DNA from: Maniola hyperantus
Taxonomy: Eukaryota > Arthropoda > Insecta > Lepidoptera > Nymphalidae
Direction of reading: 5' to 3'
Assembly: GCF_902806685.2 (NCBI RefSeq)
Contig: NC_048550.1
Span: 4,941,383-5,005,382, forward strand
DNA: 64,000 nt
This document shows, one piece after another, positions 56,007-64,000 of this stretch. The notes beneath the pieces were generated by a model. It did no database searches, was not told the origin of the DNA, and saw nothing but the letters and a program-made list of their open reading frames with translations. The translations under genes and the position numbers were made by a program. Numbering within the stretch: position 1 is the stretch's first letter; each line of letters begins with the position of its first letter.

Positions 56007-57646
56007 CAAGAAACACTGTAGAGCAAGGAAAATAGAATATTATAGAAAATATAATGGAATAGGAAGGGGAATAGAAATCAGCGGATGTTTATTGAATAAA
56101 TTATTTTAGTTCTCGAACAGTAGCAAATCAACTCATTCAGATTAAACAACGTTTTAATATGAATTTGAAAATAGCAGCTCATATTTTCAATTCAGGAAGA
56201 AAATAATGCTTCACGATTCACTGGTGGTTTTTTAAAATAGAATCCAATTTAAAGCTGACATTTTATGTCAACCGTACTGTAACGCTCCGAGACGGGCGTA
56301 GTACCATTGTCGCCTTACAAAATGTAGGTTTGTGACCGCCACAGGAACAACATTCTTCAAACTTACTCCTTTATACTGAGACACAAACATTTTATATATT
56401 TTTCTAAAGAACAAGCCATACCAATTCCATAAATGCGAAAGAGCGGCCCATCCGCTTACGTCTTACATTCCGGTCTTACAGGAGATTGACTTATGCTACT
56501 TTTTATTTTGCAAAAGCAAAGACTTCCCACGAGATTCTTACAGGCTCATCCATGTAACGAATTTTAATAAGGTACAACAATAGCTTGCATCCCGAAGACT
56601 GACATTGGATATGCCATCTTATTCCGGAAAATCAATAAGTTCTCACGGGATTTTAAATACGAAAAGCAAATTAAAGAAAAGTTTAGTGCTAACTGTACCA
56701 CGTCATGTTAAAGGGTCAATACAGCACAGCACTTAATATAGGTAAATACCCTTCCGGCATACGTTTTTCTCACCACCCTACGTATGTATCACGATATACT
56801 CGTCTTTTCAGTTAACTAAATAGACATGTCGGTACTTATTATCATAATATTGTTGTTTCATTTCCTCGCAATCGAAGTGAAAAGCAGAGTGTATAACTTG
56901 GTTATAAAATGGCTGGTTTTATGCCCTTGTTGTACAGCATTTATCGTAAGCATTTCTTGAACTACTTAACATACTACTTTTATTTCTTACAAAATACGTC
57001 TCACAGACTAAATATGTTTTGAAACTAAAATCCAATTTAAACTTGACATTTTTATGTCAACGGTACCACTACGAGATATCATAGCATCATTAAAGCCGTA
57101 CAAAATGTAACAACTAAAGCATCAACATTCTCAGAATGGTTATAATCTTATATTTTTCAATTTTACAAAATGTCTCAATTCGACTGTATGTTTTTTAATT
57201 CATAGTATTATTAGGTACAATCATTTTACTTATATTTTCCAATTTCACAAAAGCCTTAAAACCAACTTTCAACAAAACGAAGCTTAGGAATAAAGTTCAC
57301 TATTTAACTTGCGGGGAAACCTGCTACGAATCGGCGTAGCACCACTAACGCAATATAAAAGCTTTAAATTCCAGCAATTTAAGTATCTACGTATGTATCT
57401 ATCTAAATACTATCTATACTGTTTGTGTACCTAGTACCTACTATCCTACATCAATGTTAAATACCAATATAAACCTAAATTAAGGCGTCTCATCAAGGTC
57501 TGATCGATCTAGGTATCAAACAACGTAACTCCTCATAGTTACGTTGTTTGAATTCATTTATTTATTACATGGTGTAAAATGTTCGTATGAAAAAAACTTC
57601 AAAAGGAGGATTTTAATCATATTCCCCACAACCATATACCTATATA
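56007..57646. other. no gene identified
   Basis: At 56440-56660 there are pieces of Helitron-type sequence (aatgcgaaagagcggcccat, agcttgcatcccgaagactg, aatcaataagttctcacggg), decayed. Segments around 56240-56340, 57035-57125 and 58060-58150 share motifs (tgacattttatgtcaac; cgagacgtcgtagcaccatt) and may be an old dispersed repeat. Confidence 0.4.
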
Positions 57647-57783
57647 CGCGACAGGTCGAAATGGCAATCGGTGAGGGAACGCCTCGCACACCCACACAGC
57701 TCCCGCGCTAACCCGGTGTGGGATAGCACGGGTGACGGGCGTCCCCCTGCCTCATACCACGATTACCATCTCGACCAGTCGCG
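57647..57783. mobile_element. GC-rich MITE, copy 2
   Basis: 137 bp: cgcgacaggtcgaaatggca and tcggtgagggaacgcctcgc at left; cgattaccatctcgaccagt and cgcgg at right. Middle gctaacccggtgtgggatag. Confidence 0.85.
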
Positions 57784-58789
57784 GACCATACAGTGTCCAT
57801 GTAGTATTTTTATACTGTGCACTGACATTGGACGAAGTTATATGAAATGTATTCGTACCAAACGATATTTATTTGCGCTCGTTAAAGGCATACCAGATAT
57901 GTATCACTTGCCCGATCTGATCACCGTATCTGTACACACATGGCACATAAAATTATTTTATTGCATAAATATCTGTAGATATTTATATTTTAATATTATA
58001 TGTAAATTAAATATTTTAAAAATAAGTTCCTAAATCCATATTAAGACTAAAATTTCTGTGTCAACTGTATCGCTACGAGACGTCGTAGCACCATTGTCGC
58101 GGTACAATATAGGTACAATATAAATATAGGTTTGTAGCGACCACAGTACAACGCTCAACGTATTAATCTCAGATCGTAACAAGTTGTATATTTTATCTTC
58201 TAAATAAGACATTACCATTACGTACGACATATTTTATTTTTATAAATCATACGTATACGTATTATAAACATCGTACTAAATTAGTATCTACTGAAGGGAT
58301 ATTTCAAACAAAACTCGTGTTCTACGAATATGAAGCTATCAAGTTCTTGAGTATTAACGGCCTAAAACTGAACTTGTTTTAGGACGTCTTTGATATTGTA
58401 TGATTTTTTTGTTTAATTTTGTCCATACAACACTGTCAAAAACAGTTAACTACTTACCGTCGCATTTATATTGTTTCAGTATTCGTATGGAGTAAGTATC
58501 AATATTCAACGTTAACCACGATAATATAATTTACAAAGAGTTCGCCATACATCAAAAACTTGTTACTTATTCGATCATTTATTCACGCAAAGCTGTATAA
58601 ATGTTTGCTAGATCATGTTCCACGGAAGTACTCGTACATGCGGGCGAAGTTGTAGTGCAATAATTCGGAGTTTATTTGCGTTGTGGCCATTAGCGTGTTA
58701 ATTATTCAGTTGTGCAAACTGCTAGCTGTGCCCGCTGATACTGCGGTTTCTTGCCTCCTTACATCACGTAATATGTCTTAATATACATG
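57784..58789. other. no gene identified
   Basis: AT-rich; nothing recognised except the weak repeat motif near 58060-58150. Confidence 0.4.
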
Positions 58790-58901
58790 TATAAAAGGAA
58801 AAGGTGACTGACTGACTGGTCTATCACCGCACAGCTCAAACTAGGATGGATCGGGCGGAAATTTTACATTCAGATAGCTATTATGACGTAGACATCTGCT
58901 T
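58790..58901 (+). mobile_element. Helitron-type element, second family, 5' half
   Basis: tgtataaaaggaaaaggtga, ctgactgactggtctatcac, gatggatcgggcggaaattt and cagatagctattatgacgta; then similarity stops. Confidence 0.7.
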
Positions 58902-60890
58902 ATTTAAATTTTTCATTAATTTAATAATCTATACTTTCATACTAATTGAAAAAAAAATACTATACCGTTTGCCAATGTCCTAATATTTCTCCTTTTATAA
59001 CTACAACTACAGATAGAAGATTGACAGTCTAAATATCACATTAGGAGCCGTTTTTATGATCTAGATTCTAGACTAGAAGCTCGAAAATATCCTAAACAAT
59101 TTCTCTAACACTGTTATTCAAAACGCCTGCGTCGTCGACTAAGTTGCAATAAAATTACTGCGCTGCATTGTACTATCGCGAGTCTGTCAAGTTTCCTGTT
59201 TAGGACGTGTTTAACTTCATTAAGCATAATACACGCCCGAAACATACTCGTTTAAGTCCAATCTAAGTTTACATGTGAATAAATTATCATGCAGTAGTAT
59301 GCAGGCAGAGTTTGGTCTGCGCCGCGACGCGATACAAATTCCTGTAAATAACTCACTCGCAGTGTTCGTGATAGTTGAATGGGTATTTAGACCTTCTCTC
59401 ACTTGATTATAGGGTTAATTTTGGAAAGGAAAATAACAAAAAGTTACTTTTAATCGTATCTTATCACATTTAAAAAGGAAAGTCTTGACTCACTCACTGA
59501 CTGACTCATCAACGCCCAGCCCTAGTTCTTAGGTTAGGTTAGGTTTAAAGACTTTATTTTCTCAAAAAAGAACAAAAGTTCACTTGAATGAGAACAATTT
59601 TAAATATAAATATAGAAGAGAACATAATCTAAGGTAATGTTCTTGGACCTAAAAAGCTATCAACATTTTGATCTACCAACTTATCAAAAACCACCATTTC
59701 ATAGTGTGAGACAGGCTTTTGTCAAAAGGTGCGTAAATCCCGTGATAATTATAGCCTACATAGATATTGACACTCATACAAGTGTATCATTTATATTCAG
59801 CAGTAAAATTCATACATTTGTATGAGCTTTGCCTATCTGGAATTTTACAATTTCTTAGGTTTGAATTATAACTCTACAAACAAATAAAACGTAACACAAA
59901 GTTAGCAGAATCGCTTTCTTTGTACAATATTTTAAAACATGTAGCAATTCGTAAAATAAAAAAATTAAGAGTACATAACGCTTACATTACTTTAATAATT
60001 TAATGTTATGTTACATACATGCTTATGTTTACAACCCAGACTTTAATATTAGTGAGAAGCCACTCGTAAACCACATAATAATTAAGGGCAAGCTCAAAAC
60101 TGTTATAAATGTTAAAGCATGAGCAATACGGGTATAAATTGATAGTTTTAGTAGGTACTTTACAGCAATAGTTTGTAAGCACATCAGCCTAACTACATTT
60201 GAAGTTGCCGGCCAGCTAAAGGGTCATTACAGCTAATAGTTGGAGAAAGGAGGTAACAATAAATTGAGTGACGAATACAAACATAATTCAATTTAATATG
60301 ATATGATTCACTTATGCTTCTGTAAAAGCACGTCAGGACCACCTTCGGAAGCTTCTGGCTTTGCGCTTTACAAAAACACTCTGGGGGCAGGATGTAGACA
60401 AGACTGCGTAGAGTCAGAGTGCTTAGATTTTGCTCTGAACGCTGGTAGAAGTATTTCGTACTTTTACCAGCTTATTCCGTACGTACTTTTTACAAAATAA
60501 CTTCGCCTCTTGATTAAACTTTCAACAATGTGGTAATGTAATCTGGGATTTATTTAGTTTCGTGCGTTTTGTTATTAATCCTAAATTACATTTCCACATT
60601 GTACCTACTTTTAGTTACAAATTTTGTAAATTAATGCTTGTACGAGTACAGAAAATTAGCAGCTTTTACACACACATGTTACGGCAATTTTCAACTGAGC
60701 ATTTCATTTACTACAATACAACATTTTCATTTACTACAACTAATGAATATAAATATGAAGCTGAGGCCCTGCTGGTGTTACTTTTTACGTTCACTAGCGT
60801 CAGATGTATGTTGACTTGTCATTTAATCATAATATGACCGGGCAACCGTCGTAATTCTGGGTGTTTTCCAGATAAAGCTGCTGTATAGTA
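58902..60890. other. no gene identified
   Basis: A Helitron-like fragment lies at 59470-59525 (aaaaaggaaagtcttgactc, actgactcatcaacgcccag). Three TTAGG units at 59529-59543. Nothing else assigned. Confidence 0.4.
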
Positions 60891-61032
60891 CACGACAGGT
60901 CGAGATGACAATGGGGATGGGGACGCCCCGCACACCCGCTGCGCCTACCCGGTACGCGATAGCGCAGGTGATGTGCATGTCTACAGGGTGTCGCCCCGCC
61001 TCATATCCCGATTGCCATCTCGTCCTGTCACG
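60891..61032. mobile_element. GC-rich MITE, copy 3, with 5-bp TSD
   Basis: 142 bp: cacgacaggtcgagatgaca at left; cgattgccatctcgtcctgt and cacg at right. Flanked by tagta at 60886-60890 and 61033-61037, a possible 5-bp target duplication that fixes the element ends. Confidence 0.85.
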
Positions 61033-61649
61033 TAGTAAACTTACGTAAATCTGTTAAAAATATTTGGACATGTCAAACGTCCCCGTCGAAAGTTTCTCAT
61101 CCATACTAAAAAGATGGATGTAGCTACGCACAGTTAACGTTAACTTGAATATTTTCACTATAATCTCAGTATTGGCAAGTTCATGTAATTTCGGTTTCAC
61201 GGTTTTTAACTCGAAAAAATCTTGGGTTTGGTTACGCTAAAATCTCACAAAATACTCTTGTTTTTGTCATGTATATCTACTCGTAGTTTTTCGAAAGGAT
61301 GTCTCTTGGCCTAGAAGAGGAAATGAATTATTCGGAGGTAGCGGACATGCGACGGCAACGGGGTACAATTATTTTACGATAGGGTCCCACACTCCCAAAA
61401 CAAGTTGAAGTTCAATCTAATTTTCACGCTTGAATAAAATAAATGTACTAATTGCCTATGAGACAAACTTAAATTGGCTTTTACTTGATGTTATATCAAG
61501 TTTAGAAAGGGGAAATTGGGAGTTAATAGTGTTTTGTATACCTAATATTATTAGTAATATGTAAAGAATAGTGTTATATTCTCACATGCTTCTGTATAAA
61601 ATAAATTTTATCCGCACTTAAAAATAACGTAATCATTTTATTTTTGAAT
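61033..61649. other. no gene identified
   Basis: AT-rich; nothing recognised. Confidence 0.4.
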
Positions 61650-61860
61650 CTGTATAAAATACAAAGTAGGTACTGACTGACTTCAACGCACAGCCTAAAC
61701 CGATGGTCCTAGAGACATGAAATTTGGAAGTTGTGTTCTTTGTAAAAATCCTTTCTTTATCCACTAAGAAAGGATTTTTCAAAACTTCGCCCCAAAGTGA
61801 TTTAAATGGGGTTTGAGATTTATGTAGTCCACGCGGATGAAGTCGCGAACATAAGCTAGT
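61650..61860 (+). mobile_element. Helitron-type element, second family
   Basis: gtataaaatacaaagtaggt, tactgactgacttcaacgca, ccactaagaaaggatttttc, tagtccacgcggatgaagtc and gcgaacataagCTAGT. The middle differs: cggatggtcctagaga type. Confidence 0.75.
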
Positions 61861-62520
61861 AGGTATAATCATAAATATGCCTTTGGGGGCGTCTGAGCTG
61901 CGCATACGTTCCACGAATGTCCACGCTGGAAAAACGCTAGTGTGTATGGGCTCTAAAATACTTTTTGTTTTAAAGTCATGGTACCCATACTGTATACTAT
62001 ATTATTATTATTATTATCATTTGATTAATTTTAGCTTCCACGCGCATCGTTAAACTAATTAGTCAATAGGTAGTGTTATGGTTGCGTATATCAATCCGAA
62101 CAATATAGAATCAATCACGGATATATTAGTGAAACTCCCCAGCATTGTGGAGACTATAATTAGGTCATAGGCAGGTCATTAGTAGCGCTAATGCAATTGA
62201 CCTAAAATAGCTATCACAGCTTACTGAATAGGTAGGTAATCCATGAATCATGATCTAATAAATGATTTTTTTTTGTAAAGTAGCTCTACCGGTAAACTAC
62301 CCCTATGCCAAGCGTTCCAATTAGGAGTCGGCAAGAAAACCGATAAAGAGTGGATATATTATAGTATGGGTTTACAGAAATTGGCAACTTATTTAAGTTA
62401 AGTTTAAAGTTTATTTTAAACCCATACCGATAAAGAGTACTTTATCGGTTTAACTTAAAACAAAGTACAAAAACTACAAATCAATATTAATAACAATTCG
62501 CAGAATGAAATAAAAACGAA
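61861..62520. other. no gene identified
   Basis: At 62340-62460 overlapping inverted motifs occur (tatgggttta / taaacccata; ccgataaag agta ctttatcgg) with a direct repeat of ccgataaagag. Small foldback, otherwise nothing. Confidence 0.4.
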
Positions 62521-62900
62521 AACCATCCAAGTGCGAGGCGGACACGTGTACCGAGGGGTCCGTACCTTAAAAGCATACGAGTAATTTTTTGTTCCTTAAA
62601 ATATCTGTAACTGCAAATGTTTGTATTTTTTTAATGTTAAAATTAAGTACCTACTCTTATAGGTTTTGAGTTAGTTGCGAGTGTAAATATATGCGGCATG
62701 AATAGCTCTATTTTTTATGACGTTGTAGCTTGATTTTTTAACTGCTTCAAGGGATCGTAGACGTATTTATATTCATTTCAACACGACACCTCCACGCATT
62801 CCTGAGATAAAAGGTCTTGATAGAAAGACAGACGAACGGAGAACGAAGTGTTATAGGATAAGAGTTCCTTTTTTCGTTTTGAGATACGGAACCCTTAAAA
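62521..62900 (+). repeat. ccaagtgcgagtc dispersed repeat, diverged
   Basis: aaccatccaagtgcgaggcg, gtaccgaggggtccgtacct and aagacagacgaacggagaac, ending gagatacggaacccttaaaa. Confidence 0.65.
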
Positions 62901-63257
62901 TAAGGGAGGAGGAAAAACATCAAGATTTTTTAAATAATATAACTATATTAATAAAATTAAAACGCTTCAAACACTTACAGACGGGCATTGTAAAGTCAAG
63001 TTAAGTGAGTATTTCCGTACGGTCAAGTTAAAGCAGCGATGAATATGTATGAAGGTATACCGGGAGCGGCACGCTAAGAATCCGCACTGGATTCCAGCAA
63101 AATACTCCGTGAAAGCCTTCAGAACATGAATATAATAGCACGAGTATTGTCCGTTAGCCAAGTTCTCCACTAGCATAATAATGCCAAGATTTAACTAAAT
63201 TAACATTCTTATTTTGTTTGCTAATAAACACTGAAGATATCTATCTCTACTTGAACA
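62901..63257. other. no gene identified
   Basis: Nothing recognised. Confidence 0.35.
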
Positions 63258-63360
63258 AAAATCGGTCAAGGGCGAGTCGGACTCGCACATGAAGGATTCC
63301 GTACCATCGTACCTTATAAGAAATAACACTTTTTATTTTATTTTTATTTTCATGGCGGCC
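63258..63360 (+). repeat. ccaagtgcgagtc dispersed repeat, 5' fragment
   Basis: aaaaatcggtcaagggcgag, tcggactcgcacatgaagga and ttccgtaccatcgtacctta; closest to the copy at 17661. Confidence 0.65.
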
Positions 63361-64000
63361 ATTAATAAAAATAGAAAGTTTTTTTTATATACTTAAATAA
63401 ACTTTTATAAGTGCTTTATAATCATAGGATAAAATTTTACTTTTATACACTTTAAATTCTAGACAAATGCTCAGTAATAGCTTCAAAGCTAACATAATAG
63501 TGGTAATAGTGTAAGTCCTATGACTAAGTGCTCAGCTAACTTAATAGAGTGCTAAGACAGAGCTTTATTGCCAGTTTATTTCATTATCATACTCATTAGC
63601 ACAGTATTCTTGAATTTTAAAATAGCTCCTACGAAAATGTAACTTCAATTGTTTCTTTAGAGGACGTTTTTCTATTATACGATGTATATTAAAATGTATT
63701 TACTTATATTCTCCATGAACAATTAATATTTATGCCTGGCTATTATAGTACATCATTATATTAATTCGTTTTTACTTCAGTTATTACGCATTAATATTAT
63801 GAAACTTAACAGTAGGCATAAACCATTTGAACGCTACAAGACTGAAATTTTAACATATTAAGTAGAAATCAAAATAAATAAATATAACAATAAATAGAAT
63901 CGACTAAACAAGTGAGTAAAGCCGGTGTGTGATATATTATTATGACGTATAATGGAAATCACTCACGATAGTTTAAACGTTGAATAGACAATTGTTAAGA
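63361..64000. other. no gene identified
   Basis: AT-rich to the end of the window; nothing recognised. Confidence 0.4.

Noticed and set aside
57671..58033. 120-codon open frame
   Set aside because: Begins inside the GC-rich MITE copy 2 and runs into AT-rich sequence; composition changes abruptly at the MITE edge.
59529..59543. Three TTAGG units, the insect telomere repeat
   Set aside because: Only three units in internal AT-rich sequence. Chance or an old insertion; no array.
1..64000. CRISPR arrays, bacterial operons, integrated phage
   Set aside because: No regular spaced repeats or bacterial coding density; all signs are of an insect nuclear genome.

Overview
This window looks like a nuclear genomic segment from a lepidopteran (moth or butterfly). 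It is AT-rich and split by introns. It is full of repeat types known from that order: Helitron-type elements ending in CTAGT, tRNA-derived SINEs, RTE-type LINE fragments, TA-flanked MITEs, and dispersed repeats beginning ccggccaagtgcgagtc. There are no operons or bacterial features, and almost all long open frames are chance frames.

Unique genic content is sparse. At the left end (0.9-1.7 kb) is a broken SAM-domain gene with two recognisable exons. At 22.3-23.6 kb two consecutive plus-strand exons encode the propeptide of a matrix metalloproteinase, including the cysteine switch, the furin site and the start of the catalytic domain. I did not find the catalytic-domain exons. At 37.9-38.1 kb a GC-rich island carries a TATA box, an initiator and a candidate first exon with a good splice donor. 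A 53-bp candidate exon or recursive splice site lies at 52.3 kb. One intact tRNA-Lys(TTT) gene is at 33.7 kb.

The most striking object is at 24,031-28,996: a Ty3/Gypsy-like LTR retrotransposon derivative whose two LTRs are in inverted orientation, both pointing inward, flanked by a 4-bp target duplication (ATAG). After removing one later insertion from each arm, both arms are 728 bp and appear identical. The left LTR is followed by an element-encoded primer-binding site that matches the tRNA-Lys 3' end over 12 nt. The right LTR is joined to an 18-nt exact complement of the tRNA-Lys 3' end (CCA included), then directly to the gag/protease region in the opposite sense. Eighteen nucleotides is the length of tRNA normally copied into plus-strand strong-stop DNA. 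The structure therefore reads as a product of mis-transferred strong-stop DNA that was then integrated as a unit.

The rest is a patchwork of nested transposable elements. It includes a 5'-truncated RNase H-bearing LINE with a 13-bp target duplication (9.3-10.1 kb), several MITE families (one strikingly GC-rich), four RTE fragments all on the minus strand (36-50 kb), perfect short hairpins and simple repeats. Between these, large stretches hold nothing I can identify.
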